Source: Aminobacter anthyllidis (GTDB lineage: Bacteria > Pseudomonadota > Alphaproteobacteria > Rhizobiales > Rhizobiaceae). From it: a DNA stretch of 64,000 bases. Both the position numbers and the translations under genes were made by a program. The notes beneath the pieces are model-generated. The model was not told where the DNA came from. It ran no database searches and saw only the letters and a program-made list of their open reading frames with translations. This document shows positions 1-8,772 of this stretch, piece after piece (positions within the stretch are counted from its first letter, which is position 1; each line of letters opens with the position of its first letter). The DNA lies in contig NZ_JAFLWW010000010.1 of assembly GCF_018555685.1 (NCBI RefSeq), forward strand, positions 62,001-126,000, in the 5' to 3' direction.

Positions 1-2
1 CA

Positions 3-527
3 GGCTTTGCCATCGCGCGCGGCTTGGCGCTTCACCGCCTGCTGCAGATGCTGCCGCGCCTTGTCAGGGAGGATCGCATGGCTGCCGCCGAGCGCTATCT
101 CGCCCGTGTCGGGCAGGACTGGCAGCCGCTCGACCGGTCCGCCGCGGTTGCCTCGGTGCTCGCCATCCTCGACGACCCGTATTTCCAGCCGCTGTTTTCG
201 CCGGCCTCACGGGCCGAAATTTCGGTCATGGGCAGTCTCAACGTGCGTGGCAAGCCGCGCTCGGTGTCGGGCAAGATCGACAGGCTGGCGGTCACCGATA
301 ACGAGGTTTTGATCGTCGACTACAAGACCAACAGCACGCCGCCCAAGTCCTTCGAAGAGGTGCCGCAGGCCTATGTCGTGCAGCTTGCGCTCTACCGCGC
401 CCTGCTTCAGCCGCTCTATCCCGGCAAGGCTGTTTCGGCTGCACTTTTGTTCACCGAAGCGCCCAGGCTGATCCCTGTTCCGGTCGAGGCAATGGCGCAT
501 GCCCTTGCTCGACTCACCGAGGCGTGA
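3..527 (+). CDS. addA: AddA helicase-nuclease, C-terminal part (start outside window)
   Basis: The 174 visible residues are the end of AddA, the UvrD-type helicase-nuclease subunit of the AddAB complex that resects DNA double-strand ends for RecA-dependent repair. The sequence shows a PD-(D/E)XK nuclease core: GKIDRLAV followed by [10 protein letters not shown], where the Asp of GKID and the Asp and Lys of VDYK are the expected metal-binding and catalytic residues. The preceding [10 protein letters not shown] stretch is typical of the segment before this nuclease domain in AddA. trxA follows 74 bases downstream, an order I know from rhizobia. The active-site residues seen here are intact, so nothing suggests decay. 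Confidence 0.9.
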   Translation, partial: GFAIARGLALHRLLQMLPRLVREDRMAAAERYLARVGQDWQPLDRSAAVASVLAILDDPYFQPLFSPASRAEISVMGSLNVRGKPRSVSGKIDRLAVTDNEVLIVDYKTNSTPPKSFEEVPQAYVVQLALYRALLQPLYPGKAVSAALLFTEAPRLIPVPVEAMAHALARLTEA

Positions 528-601
528 CACAAGAACTGCTTGAACCAGGGGCGCCTTACCACCACATATGGCGCGATAGCCAACTCCAAGAGGATCGCAT
601 C

Positions 602-922
602 ATGGCCACCGTCAAGATCGACAACAGCAATTTCAAGTCCGGCGTGCTTGAGGCCAAAGAGCCGGTCGTGGTCGATTTCTGGGCCGAATGGTGCGGCCCC
701 TGCAAGATGATCGGCCCGTCGCTCGAAGAGATTTCCAACGAGCTCGCCGGCAAGGTCAAGATCACCAAGGTCAATATCGACGAGAATCCCGAGATCGCCG
801 CCCAGTTCGGCGTGCGCTCGATTCCGACGCTGATGATCTTCAAGGACGGCGAAGTGGCCGACATCAAGGTCGGCGCGCTGCCCAAGACGGCACTGTCGCA
901 CTGGATCAGCGGCAACGTCTGA
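602..922 (+). CDS. trxA: Thioredoxin TrxA
   Basis: Cytoplasmic 106-residue thioredoxin that reduces protein disulfides, taking electrons from thioredoxin reductase. The redox motif WCGPC is at residues 30-34 and the cis-proline of RSIPT at about 75; length and fold order are standard. The reading frame stays open up to 524, but the ATG at 602 is chosen because an AGAGGA ribosome binding site lies 8 to 9 bases upstream and the protein then begins in register with the family (MATVKIDN). It is probably transcribed with or just after addA and ends at a strong shared terminator before the convergent folC. Confidence 0.96.
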   Translation: MATVKIDNSNFKSGVLEAKEPVVVDFWAEWCGPCKMIGPSLEEISNELAGKVKITKVNIDENPEIAAQFGVRSIPTLMIFKDGEVADIKVGALPKTALSHWISGNV

Positions 923-942
923 TCGTCCGCAATTTCCAAATG

Positions 943-971
943 AAAAAGCCCGGTTTTGACCGGGCTTTTTT
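943..971. terminator. Bidirectional intrinsic terminator between trxA and folC
   Basis: A GC-rich hairpin (AGCCCGG, loop TTTTGA, CCGGGCT) is flanked by five A on the left and a run of T on the right. It can terminate trxA on the plus strand and folC on the minus strand, and sits in the 71-base gap between their stop codons. Confidence 0.9.
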
Positions 972-993
972 GTATCCAGCTTTTGTCCGCCGC

Positions 994-2325
994 TCAGGTC
1001 GGGGGCGTGCCGTTTTCGGCCAGCACGGCGCCGACAAGATAGAGCGATCCGCCAATCAGGATGCGTGGCGCGGTCTCGCCCTCGTCCCAGGTGTCGCGCA
1101 GCAGCATCAGCGCGTTGGCGACTGAACTCACCGGCTCGGCCGACAGGCCGGCTTCGGTGGCACGCACCGCCAGCTCCTCATGCGGCACGCCGCTTTCGCT
1201 CGTCGTCACCGGCACTGTGTAGACGTGGCGCGCCATGCCGTGGAACGGCTTGAAATAGCCGGTCTGGTCCTTGGTGTTGATCATGCCGGAGATCAGAAAC
1301 AGCGGCCGCGGAAACTTCTCTTCCTGCTCGGTCAGCGCCTCGGCGATGACGATACCGGCACCAGGATTGTGGCCCCCGTCTATCCAGATTTCGGCCCCCT
1401 TCGGTCCGAGCTCGCTCAGCTTGCCCAACGGCATGCGTTGCATGCGTCCGGGCCAGGCAACCTTCGTCATCGCCTTGTCGGCGGTGCGTTCGTTGATCGG
1501 GAAACCCGCCGCGCGCACCGCAGCGATTGCCGCGGCCGCATTGGCGAACTGGTGCCGGCCGGGAAGCCTCGGTGGTGACAGGTCCATCAGCCCCGTCTGG
1601 TCCTGGTAGACCATGCGGCCGTTTTCCTCGAAGGCGACGAAATCCTGGCCGTAAACCTCGAGCGGACAGTTGAGCCGCTCGGCGGTGTCGATCAGCACCT
1701 GCTGGGCTGCCTCGGTTTCCTGCGCGCCGACGACGACCGGGCAGCCGCGCTTGATGATGCCGGCCTTTTCGGCGGCGATCAGCTCGACCTTGTCGCCGAG
1801 ATAGGCCTCGTGGTCCATCGACACCGGCATGATCACCGAAACCGCTGGGCGCTTGATGACATTGGTCGCGTCGAAGCGCCCGCCAAGCCCGACCTCGATG
1901 ATGCAGGCATCGGCCGGATGCTCGGAAAACAAGACGAAGGTGACGGCGGTGAGGATTTCGAACACCGTGATCTTCTCGCCGCCATTGGCCTCGCCGACAC
2001 GGCGCACGGCATCCGCCAGCACGTCGTCGGCGACAAGCTTGCCGCCGCCAGGCGCTGCCAGCCGGTAGCGCTCGTGCCAGTTCACCAGATGCGGCGAGGT
2101 ATGCACATGCACCAGAAGCCCTTGGGCTTCGAGCAGCGCGCGTGAGAACGCGGCACAGGAGCCCTTGCCGTTGGTGCCGGCGATATGGATCACCGGCGGC
2201 ATGTGGTCCTGCGGATTGCCGAGCCGTTCGAGCAGCCGCGAGATGCGGTCGAGCGAAAGGTCGAAGCCCTTCGGATGCAGCGCCAAAAGGCGCTCGATTT
2301 CGAGATCGGCTTCGAGCGTGGTCAT
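994..2325 (-). CDS. folC: Bifunctional dihydrofolate synthase / folylpolyglutamate synthase
   Basis: Adds L-glutamate to dihydropteroate and later to tetrahydrofolate, with ATP, in cytoplasmic folate synthesis. The 443-residue protein has the Mur-ligase type P-loop GTNGKGS at 50-56, the EVGLGGRFDATN motif near residue 145 that belongs to FolC/FPGS, and the DGGHNPGA motif of the C-terminal domain. Length is normal. It is the last gene of the leftward trpF-trpB-trpA-accD-folC cluster, 37 bases after accD, and ends at the terminator shared with trxA. The accD-folC pairing is a common proteobacterial arrangement. Confidence 0.95.
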   Translation of the reverse strand: MTTLEADLEIERLLALHPKGFDLSLDRISRLLERLGNPQDHMPPVIHIAGTNGKGSCAAFSRALLEAQGLLVHVHTSPHLVNWHERYRLAAPGGGKLVADDVLADAVRRVGEANGGEKITVFEILTAVTFVLFSEHPADACIIEVGLGGRFDATNVIKRPAVSVIMPVSMDHEAYLGDKVELIAAEKAGIIKRGCPVVVGAQETEAAQQVLIDTAERLNCPLEVYGQDFVAFEENGRMVYQDQTGLMDLSPPRLPGRHQFANAAAAIAAVRAAGFPINERTADKAMTKVAWPGRMQRMPLGKLSELGPKGAEIWIDGGHNPGAGIVIAEALTEQEEKFPRPLFLISGMINTKDQTGYFKPFHGMARHVYTVPVTTSESGVPHEELAVRATEAGLSAEPVSSVANALMLLRDTWDEGETAPRILIGGSLYLVGAVLAENGTPPT

Positions 2326-2362
2326 GGCATTCCCTGGGGCGTAAACAGCCGTTTTGGTGCGA

Positions 2363-3286
2363 TCAGGCCTGCGGCCGTCGTTCGGGCACAGGTACCACCG
2401 GCGGCAGGATCTCGGCCTCGGCAGCCTTGGCCGCAGCTGGTGCCTTGGTCAGGATCTTGAGCAGGTTGGCGATCGTCGACTTCAACTCCAGCCGCGACAC
2501 CACCATGTCGACCATCCCGTGGTCCATCAGGTACTCGGAGCGCTGGAAGCCTTCCGGCAGCTTTTCGCGGATCGTCTGCTCGATGACGCGCGGGCCGGCG
2601 AAGCCGATAAGTGCACCTGGCTCCGCAATGTGCACGTCGCCCAGCATCGCATAAGAAGCGGTAACGCCGCCGGTCGTCGGGTTCGTCAGAACGACGATGT
2701 AGGGCAGGCCGGCTTCCTTGAGCCGGTCGACCGCCACTGTCGTCCTGGGCAACTGCATCAGGGACAAAATGCCTTCCTGCATGCGTGCACCGCCGGAGGC
2801 GGCAAACAGGATCAGCGGCCGCTTCTTCTCAAGCGCAACGCTGAAAGCACGGATGATCGCGTCGCCTGCTGCCATGCCGAGCGAGCCGCCCATGAAGGCG
2901 AAATCCTGCACTGTGACCACGACAGGCAGGCCTTCGATCGTGCCGGTTCCCGACAGGATCGCGTCTTCCATGCCGGTCTTGGCCTTGGCGTCCTTCAGCC
3001 GGTCGACATAACGCTTTTCGTCGCGGAACTTCAGCGGATCGACGATCACCTTGGGATTGTCGATCGGCTCGTAGCGGCCGTCGTCGAAGAAGAAGCGCAG
3101 CCGCTCCTTGGCCGAGATCTTCATGTGGTGGCCGGAGGACGGGATGACATACTGGTTTTCCTCAAGGTCCTTGTGGAACACCATCTCGCCGCTCTCGGGA
3201 TCCTTGATCCAGAGATTGTCCGGTATTTCGCGGCGACCCAGCATCGAGTTGATCTTGGGGCGGACGTAATTGGTAATCCAGTTCAT
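2363..3286 (-). CDS. accD: Acetyl-CoA carboxylase carboxyltransferase subunit beta, lacking the zinc cysteines
   Basis: Beta subunit of the carboxyltransferase that moves the carboxyl group from carboxybiotin to acetyl-CoA, the first step of fatty-acid synthesis; its partner AccA is not in this window. The 307 residues align with AccD throughout: N-terminal [16 protein letters not shown], a central [12 protein letters not shown] segment and [10 protein letters not shown]. The four cysteines that bind zinc in E. coli AccD are all replaced here: LWIKDPESG has Asp29 and Ser32, and YVIPSSGHH has Ile48 and Ser51. I recall the same loss in rhizobial AccD, so it is a lineage trait, not damage. It lies 36 bases after trpA. 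Confidence 0.95.
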   Translation of the reverse strand: MNWITNYVRPKINSMLGRREIPDNLWIKDPESGEMVFHKDLEENQYVIPSSGHHMKISAKERLRFFFDDGRYEPIDNPKVIVDPLKFRDEKRYVDRLKDAKAKTGMEDAILSGTGTIEGLPVVVTVQDFAFMGGSLGMAAGDAIIRAFSVALEKKRPLILFAASGGARMQEGILSLMQLPRTTVAVDRLKEAGLPYIVVLTNPTTGGVTASYAMLGDVHIAEPGALIGFAGPRVIEQTIREKLPEGFQRSEYLMDHGMVDMVVSRLELKSTIANLLKILTKAPAAAKAAEAEILPPVVPVPERRPQA

Positions 3287-3322
3287 GGCAGCGGTCCTCT
3301 TCGTCCCGGGGACATGGGGTAT

Positions 3323-4165
3323 TTATTGGGCGGTAGCAAGGCGGGCGGCGCGAATGCCCTGGGACAAGCCGGTGACCAGCGTTGCCACGGCCTCGGCCGG
3401 ATCGGCGGTCTTTTCGCCCTTCGGTCCGATGACATTGGCGACAGCATTGACGATCGCCGTGCCGACGACCACGCCGTCGGCCGATGCGCCGATGGTACGT
3501 GCTTGCTCGGCGGTCTTGACGCCGAAGCCGACGCAGACCGGCAGGTCAGTGTGCGCCTTGATACGCTGGACCGCTTCGGCAACCTTCGACGTATCGGCGA
3601 GTGCCGAGCCGGTGATGCCAGTCATCGAGACATAATAGACGAAGCCGGAGGTGTTCTCGAGCACCTTGGGCAGGCGCTTGTCGTCGGTCGTCGGCGTAGC
3701 CAGGCGAATGAAGTTGATGCCGGCCTTGAGTGCGGGGATGCACAGCTCGGTGTCCATTTCCGGTGGCAGGTCGACGACGATCAGCCCGTCGATGCCCGAG
3801 GCCACGGCCTCTTCCAGGAATCGGTCGACGCCGTAGATATAGATCGGGTTGTAGTAGCCCATCATGACGATCGGTGTTTCGTCATCGCCGGCGCGGAACT
3901 CGCGCGCCATCTGCAACGTCTTGGCCAGCGTCTGGCCGGCCTTCAGCGCGCGTAGGCCGGCAGCCTGGATCGCCGGGCCGTCGGCCATTGGGTCGGAAAA
4001 TGGCATGCCGAGCTCGATGATGTCGCTGCCGGCCTTGGGCAGCGCCTTCATGATCGACAGCGATGTCTCGTAGTCGGGGTCACCGCCCATGAAGTAGGTC
4101 ACGAGCGCGGGGCGTCCCTCAGCCTTGAGCTTTGCCATGCGGCGGTCGATGCGGGTGGTCGTCAT
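3323..4165 (-). CDS. trpA: Tryptophan synthase alpha chain
   Basis: Cleaves indole-3-glycerol phosphate to indole and glyceraldehyde 3-phosphate; indole is tunnelled to TrpB. The 280-residue TIM barrel keeps the two catalytic acids, Glu51 in [12 protein letters not shown] and Asp62 in MADGP. Its ATG lies 2 bases after the trpB stop, so the two subunits are almost certainly co-translated. accD follows in the same direction. Length and motifs are ordinary. Confidence 0.97.
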   Translation of the reverse strand: MTTTRIDRRMAKLKAEGRPALVTYFMGGDPDYETSLSIMKALPKAGSDIIELGMPFSDPMADGPAIQAAGLRALKAGQTLAKTLQMAREFRAGDDETPIVMMGYYNPIYIYGVDRFLEEAVASGIDGLIVVDLPPEMDTELCIPALKAGINFIRLATPTTDDKRLPKVLENTSGFVYYVSMTGITGSALADTSKVAEAVQRIKAHTDLPVCVGFGVKTAEQARTIGASADGVVVGTAIVNAVANVIGPKGEKTADPAEAVATLVTGLSQGIRAARLATAQ

Positions 4166-4167
4166 GA

Positions 4168-5388
4168 TCAGATCTCCATGCCCAGCATCTTGGCCACCGT
4201 ATGCACGTCCTTGTCGCCGCGGCCGGACAGGTTGACGATCATCACCTTGTCCTTGCCCATCGTCGGCGCGACCTTGACCGCATGCGCGATCGCATGGGCG
4301 GATTCGAGCGCCGGGATGATGCCTTCCACCTTGGTGGTGAGCTGGAATGCATCGAGTGCCTCGTCGTCGAGGATCGGCACATATTCGACGCGGCCGCTGT
4401 CGCGCAGCCAGCTATGCTCGGGACCGACGCCGGGATAGTCGAGGCCGGCCGAGATCGAATGGCCGTCGAGAATCTGGCCGTCGTCGTTCTGCAAGAGATA
4501 GGTGCGGTTGCCATGCAGCACGCCGGGCTTTCCGGCGCTCATCGAGGCGCAATGCTCGATGCCGTCGAGGCCGCGGCCGCCGGCTTCGATGCCGACGATC
4601 TTGACGCTGCGGTCGTCGAGGAAGGGATGGAACAGGCCGATCGCATTCGATCCACCACCAACGGCGGCGACGATCATGTCGGGCAGGCGGCCTTCCTGTT
4701 CGAGGATCTGGGCGCGCGCCTCGGTGCCGATCACCGACTGGAAGTCGCGCACCAGTTCCGGATAGGGATGCGGGCCGGCGGCGGTGCCGATCAGGTAGTA
4801 GGTGTCGTGCACGTTGGTGACCCAGTCGCGCAGCGCCTCGTTCATCGCGTCCTTCAGCGTGCCGTGGCCGGCGCTGACCGGGCGCACTTCAGCGCCCAAG
4901 AGCTTCATGCGGAACACGTTGGGCTTCTGCCGCTCGACGTCGGTGGCGCCCATGTAGACGAAACACGGAAAGCCGAAGCGCGCCGCGACGGTGGCTGACG
5001 CCACGCCGTGCTGGCCGGCCCCCGTCTCGGCGATGATGCGGGTCTTGCCCATGCGCTTGGCGAGCAGGATCTGGCCGAGGCAGTTGTTGATCTTGTGCGA
5101 GCCGGTGTGGTTGAGGTCTTCGCGCTTGAAGTAGATTTTTGCGCCGCCCAGATGCCTGGTCAGGCCTTCGGCGTAATAGAGCTTGGAGGGCCGGCCGGCG
5201 TAATGGGTCGACAGGTCGGCAAGTTCCGCCTTGAAGGCCGGATCGTTCTTGGCCTCGTCCCAGTGACGCTGCAACTCGAGGATCAGCGGCATCAGCGTCT
5301 CGGCGACGAAGCGGCCGCCGAAAATGCCGAACATGCCCTGTTCGTCGGGTCCGGTGCGGAAGGAATTGGGCTCAGTCGGCTTGTTCAC
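4168..5388 (-). CDS. trpB: Tryptophan synthase beta chain
   Basis: Pyridoxal-phosphate enzyme that joins indole to L-serine to give L-tryptophan. The 406-residue protein has the PLP lysine in HTGSHKINN (Lys99) and the phosphate-binding glycine loop GGGSNAIG near residue 243. It is about 10 residues longer at the N terminus than the E. coli enzyme, which is usual in this group. It lies 28 bases after trpF and directly before trpA, so trpFBA form one transcription unit. The remaining trp genes (trpE, trpD, trpC) are not in the window. Confidence 0.97.
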   Translation of the reverse strand: MNKPTEPNSFRTGPDEQGMFGIFGGRFVAETLMPLILELQRHWDEAKNDPAFKAELADLSTHYAGRPSKLYYAEGLTRHLGGAKIYFKREDLNHTGSHKINNCLGQILLAKRMGKTRIIAETGAGQHGVASATVAARFGFPCFVYMGATDVERQKPNVFRMKLLGAEVRPVSAGHGTLKDAMNEALRDWVTNVHDTYYLIGTAAGPHPYPELVRDFQSVIGTEARAQILEQEGRLPDMIVAAVGGGSNAIGLFHPFLDDRSVKIVGIEAGGRGLDGIEHCASMSAGKPGVLHGNRTYLLQNDDGQILDGHSISAGLDYPGVGPEHSWLRDSGRVEYVPILDDEALDAFQLTTKVEGIIPALESAHAIAHAVKVAPTMGKDKVMIVNLSGRGDKDVHTVAKMLGMEI

Positions 5389-5416
5389 GGCCGATCTCCT
5401 TGCGGCTGGAGGCTGG

Positions 5417-6076
5417 TCAGGCGGCGCTGCGGTCGCTAGCTGCCCGGACGGCCCTGAAGAAATTTTCGATCAGCGCCGCATCCTTGACGCCGGGCGCGCT
5501 TTCCACGCCCGAGGAAATATCGATGCCGGGCGGGGCAGCACACCTGAGGGCGTCGCCGATATTGGCGGCGTTCAAGCCACCGGAAAGCATGTAATCGACG
5601 GAGGCGTCAAGGCCCGCGAGCAGGCGCCAGTCGAACGAGGCGCCATTGCCTCCGGGCAATTCGGAGCCGGCCGGCGGCTTGGCGTCGAAAAGCAGGCGGT
5701 CGGCAACGCCGCGATAAGGCTCGATCGCGTTGAAGTCCTGAGCCTCGCGGATGGAAAAGGCCTTCATCACAGGCAGTCCGTAGTGCGCCTTCACCTCGGC
5801 CACGCGCTCGGGCGTTTCCTTGCCGTGCAGCTGCAGCATGTCGGGCTCAACCGCCGCCACGATCGCGTCGAGGAATGCGTCACTGGCGTCGACGGTCACG
5901 GCAACTGCTTGCGCCCGGCCTTTTGCGGCCTGACGCAGCCGTCCGGCGATCTCGGGCGAAACATTGCGCGGGCTCTTGGCGAAGAAGATGAAGCCGACAT
6001 GGCTCGCGCCATTGCCTAGCGCGGCGTCGAACGTTTCGGCGGTGCTGAGGCCGCAGATCTTGATGTCGAGTGCCAT
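5417..6076 (-). CDS. trpF: Phosphoribosylanthranilate isomerase
   Basis: Amadori rearrangement of N-(5-phosphoribosyl)anthranilate in tryptophan synthesis. The 219-residue TIM barrel begins [11 protein letters not shown] with the catalytic general base Cys8 in KICG, and ends with the SGGLNAANI and GIDISSGVE phosphate-site motifs. No good Shine-Dalgarno is seen before the ATG at 6076, but this start fits the family exactly. It is the first recognised gene of the trpFBA-accD-folC cluster. A possible small gene (6016-6267) overlaps its 5' end. Confidence 0.95.
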   Translation of the reverse strand: MALDIKICGLSTAETFDAALGNGASHVGFIFFAKSPRNVSPEIAGRLRQAAKGRAQAVAVTVDASDAFLDAIVAAVEPDMLQLHGKETPERVAEVKAHYGLPVMKAFSIREAQDFNAIEPYRGVADRLLFDAKPPAGSELPGGNGASFDWRLLAGLDASVDYMLSGGLNAANIGDALRCAAPPGIDISSGVESAPGVKDAALIENFFRAVRAASDRSAA

Positions 6077-6267
6077 GGGCCGGAATTGGCACGAAAAGGC
6101 GGCGAAGTCGAGAACAGCTTGCGAAACGCAAGCGTCGGCCAGCGACGCACCGTGCCGGGAAATCGAGAAATGGCCTTGCGGCGTTCATCTGCCGCGATCG
6201 CCCGGAAGTGGTCGTAGTCGATCGGCTTGCTGGATGACGGACTTGATGCAGGCAGCTCGGGATGCAT
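6016..6267 (-). CDS. Possible small protein overlapping trpF start
   Basis: An 83-codon frame begins with ATG at 6267, preceded by GAGGA at a spacing of about 8 bases, a good ribosome binding site. The N-terminal part, around IDYDHFRAIAADERRKA, looks like the short basic helical proteins often found divergent from regulators in rhizobia. The last 20 codons overlap trpF out of frame and look like shadow sequence. It could be a real small gene that leads the trp operon, or only an open frame. No function is assigned. Confidence 0.35.
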   Translation of the reverse strand: MHPELPASSPSSSKPIDYDHFRAIAADERRKAISRFPGTVRRWPTLAFRKLFSTSPPFRANSGPWHSTSRSAASAPPKRSTPR

Positions 6268-6365
6268 GGCCGATCCTCGGTGAACCCATGCCGAGGAATT
6301 ATCATTTCCGCCATTTCGCATAATCATCTAGTTTGCCGATACATTCATGACTAGAGATCACGAAT

Positions 6366-7262
6366 ATGGCTTCCTCGGATGACATGAAGGCGTTTGTGCG
6401 CGTCGTCGACCTGGGTTCCTTCGCCAGGGCAGCCGAGGATCTGCGCGTCACGCCGTCGGCGCTCTCGAAGCTTGTGTCGCGGCTCGAGGACAGGCTTGGC
6501 GTTCGGCTTCTGACGCGCACGACGCGCCGGCTGGCACTGACATCGGAGGGATCGCTATTCCTCGAGCGGGCACGTGAAGTGCTCGAACTCATCGACCTGG
6601 CCGAGGCCGATGTCTCGTCCTCGCGGGCGAAGCCGAAGGGTTTCCTGCGTGTCAATTCCAGCACCGGCTTTGCCAGGCAGACCTTGCTTCATGCGGTGCC
6701 GGAGTTCCTCAGGCGCTATCCCGAGGTGTCGGTCGACCTGACCCTGACCGACCGCCTGATCGATCCCGTCGCCGAGCAGGTCGACGTCGTCATCCGCGGC
6801 AGCCCGACATCAGGCTCCGACATGGTGGTGCGTCAACTCGCCGAGGGGCGGCGCCTGATCTGTGCTGCACCTTCCTATCTGGCCCGTGCCGGCACGCCGC
6901 GCTCGGCAGCCGAACTCTCGGATCACAATTGCATCCCTCTTTCGGGCCAGTCGGCACCGACAACATGGCCGCTGGCAAGCGAAGATGGCGTCGTGCGCTT
7001 CCTGCCCTCGGGCAACTTCAGTTGTGACAATGTCGGCATGCTGTTCGACCTGGCGGTCGAGGGCCATGGCATCGTGCGTCTCGCCGACTTCGTCGTTGTC
7101 CAGGCGGTGCGCGAGGGGCGGCTGATCGAGATACTCGCCGACATCAACCGTTCAGACTCAATCTCGCTCTGGGCGCTCATGCCCAAAGGACGCTTCCGAT
7201 CGCCGCGTGTGCAGGCGTTTCTGGATTTCATGGAGGGGTGGTTGGGAGCGAATAGGGAATAG
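6366..7262 (+). CDS. LysR-family transcriptional regulator
   Basis: 298-residue DNA-binding regulator. Residues 1-60 form the winged helix-turn-helix typical of LysR proteins (FARAAEDLRVTPSALSKLVS, then LEDRLGVRLLTRTTRRL); the rest is a type 2 periplasmic-binding-like effector domain. The subgroup resembles the AaeR/DmlR-like LysR proteins. The effector is unknown. It is transcribed away from the trp cluster, and its target could be the divergent small frame at 6267 or another locus; no clear T-N11-A palindrome was picked out. Its stop codon lies inside an inverted repeat shared with the convergent neighbour. Confidence 0.9.
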   Translation: MASSDDMKAFVRVVDLGSFARAAEDLRVTPSALSKLVSRLEDRLGVRLLTRTTRRLALTSEGSLFLERAREVLELIDLAEADVSSSRAKPKGFLRVNSSTGFARQTLLHAVPEFLRRYPEVSVDLTLTDRLIDPVAEQVDVVIRGSPTSGSDMVVRQLAEGRRLICAAPSYLARAGTPRSAAELSDHNCIPLSGQSAPTTWPLASEDGVVRFLPSGNFSCDNVGMLFDLAVEGHGIVRLADFVVVQAVREGRLIEILADINRSDSISLWALMPKGRFRSPRVQAFLDFMEGWLGANRE

Positions 7263-7362
7263 CGAATAGGGAGTAGAGAAGGCCAGTAATTGTTCGGCTC
7301 TCCGCCAGGGCACTACCGACAACACCGCCTCGACCTCACTACTCGCTATTCCCTATTCGCTC
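7246..7362. repeat. Inverted GAATAGGG-type repeat between convergent genes
   Basis: The left arm (7246-7273, reading GAGCGAATAGGGAATAGCGA at its start) is repeated inverted at 7335-7362. The first 20 bases match perfectly and the rest with few differences; about 60 bases lie between. The left arm supplies the stop codon of the LysR gene and the right arm reaches the stop codon of the metalloprotease gene. Short repeats of this kind are, as I recall, scattered in Mesorhizobium genomes. It may act as a two-way terminator. Confidence 0.75.
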
Positions 7363-8119
7363 ACTCGAACTGTATCGCCTGCAGTGCCCCGCCATTGCGC
7401 TTGAGCCAGGCCTTGCAGCGCTCGGTGTCCGGGCAAAGCTCCTCGCACATTTTCCAGAATTTCGGGCCGTGGTTCATCTCGCGCAGATGCGCCACTTCAT
7501 GCGCGACGAGGTAGTTGATCACAGGCGTCGGCGCCATCATGATGCGCCAGGAGAACGACAGCACGCCGTCCGAGGTGCATGAGCCCCACCGGCTCGTCGT
7601 GTCGCGGAAGCGGATCGCCTTGGCGCGGCGGCCGGCGGCTTGGCAGTGCGTTGCCACCATTGCCTCGATGTCGCGTTTCGCCTCGCGCTTCAAGAAATCG
7701 GCGATGCGGCGCGGCAGGTGCGTCCGGTCGCCATGGACCAGCAGTGTCGGCCCGCTCTCGTCCTGCGACTGGCGCACGGTTCCGCGCGTCCCGCCTTCAT
7801 GGATGATCAGGTGCGGTACCCCGCGAATGGGAATCTTGATGCCGGGGCGCACCTGCGGCCGGTCTGGCACCTTGGCGAGGCGCTGCTCAAGCCAGCCCTG
7901 GTGACGGTCGAGGAAGCGGTCGACCTCGCCCTGGCGCAGGCCGGGCGGCACGGTGATGCGCAGGCCGCGTCCGCCGGCGTCGATGCGCAGCGTCAGCCGC
8001 CTTGCGCGGTCGTTCTCGACGATGCGCAACGGCAGCGTGCGGCCGGCAACGACATGATCCCGCTCCAGGACGGGTGCCGGCGCTGGCTTGGTCAGCTTGC
8101 GGAAGAAGCCAAAGGACAT
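7361..8119 (-). CDS. YgjP-type (DUF45) M48-like metallopeptidase
   Basis: 252-residue predicted zinc metallopeptidase of the YgjP/DUF45 family. The active-site motif HEVAH is at residues 207-211, with a further His217 in MNH, and the family block RWGSC at 177-181 precedes it. No signal peptide is seen, so it is probably cytoplasmic. Cellular substrates of this family are not well known. It is separate from its neighbours, with DUF2852 upstream in the same direction but behind a terminator hairpin. Confidence 0.88.
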   Translation of the reverse strand: MSFGFFRKLTKPAPAPVLERDHVVAGRTLPLRIVENDRARRLTLRIDAGGRGLRITVPPGLRQGEVDRFLDRHQGWLEQRLAKVPDRPQVRPGIKIPIRGVPHLIIHEGGTRGTVRQSQDESGPTLLVHGDRTHLPRRIADFLKREAKRDIEAMVATHCQAAGRRAKAIRFRDTTSRWGSCTSDGVLSFSWRIMMAPTPVINYLVAHEVAHLREMNHGPKFWKMCEELCPDTERCKAWLKRNGGALQAIQFE

Positions 8120-8153
8120 GGGGCGAGACTAGATGATTCGAGTGACATCGACG

Positions 8154-8187
8154 CGAAAGAAAACGGCGCCGCATGCACGGCGCCGTT
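8154..8187 (-). terminator. Intrinsic terminator after the DUF2852 gene
   Basis: A perfect 10-base stem (AACGGCGCCG, loop CATGCA, CGGCGCCGTT) at 8162-8187 is followed, on the minus strand, by a T-rich tail (TTTCTTTC). It lies 25 bases past the stop codon of the DUF2852 gene. Confidence 0.85.
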
Positions 8188-8211
8188 GGCGTTCATTGGT
8201 TAGGGGCGACC

Positions 8212-8652
8212 TCAGTCGTCAAGCAGGCCGGCCTTGCCGCCCTTCTTGGGCGTGACGGTCGGTGCCGTCGGCTTGTGGCGGTTGGACATGAAGCGGTCGA
8301 AGTCGTCCTGGTCCTTGGCCCGGCGCAGTTCGCGGGCATAGGCGTCGAATTCGTCGCGCATCTCGTCGAGCTTGCGGCGCTCTTCATTGAGGCGCTCGAG
8401 TTCCTTCTCGCGCCAATCGTCGAAGGCGACGTTGCCGGTCTGGGCGTTGGCCCGGTAGGAAGCCTTGCGGCAGCCGGCGAAGATGCCGTCGGTTGCCCGG
8501 TTTACATCGCGCTTGAAACCGTCAAGCCGGTCGCCCCAGATGATGTAGGCAAGCATGGCGAGGCCGAGCGGCCAGAACACCATGAAGCCGATCACCATCA
8601 ACGCGATGGTTGCCGGCGTCCAGGCCGGACGGATCAGTGCAGTCGTGTTCAT
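8212..8652 (-). CDS. DUF2852 family membrane protein
   Basis: 146-residue protein with one or two hydrophobic helices at residues 10-38 (MVIGFMVFWPLGLAMLAYII), then a long charged, probably coiled-coil region (REKELERLNEERRKLDEMRD) containing DEFDAYARELRRAKD, the hallmark of DUF2852 proteins of alphaproteobacteria. Function is unknown. The frame is open to 8703, but ATG 8652 has an AAGGAAC ribosome binding site and fits the family start. It is a single-gene unit ended by the hairpin at 8162-8187. Confidence 0.85.
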   Translation of the reverse strand: MNTTALIRPAWTPATIALMVIGFMVFWPLGLAMLAYIIWGDRLDGFKRDVNRATDGIFAGCRKASYRANAQTGNVAFDDWREKELERLNEERRKLDEMRDEFDAYARELRRAKDQDDFDRFMSNRHKPTAPTVTPKKGGKAGLLDD

Positions 8653-8772
8653 AGTAGATTGCCGTTCCTTTGTTCGAGGCAGCCAGGGAAAAAGCTGCTG
8701 CAAACGACATGGGAAAGCAAAAATGGCGATTCAAGACGGTGTCGGCCAAAACCGGACAAAGCCTTGCGAATC

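Noticed and set aside
2354-3955. 533-codon plus-strand frame opposite accD and trpA
   Set aside because: Antisense shadow of two certain genes; composition of a reversed GC-rich coding sequence.
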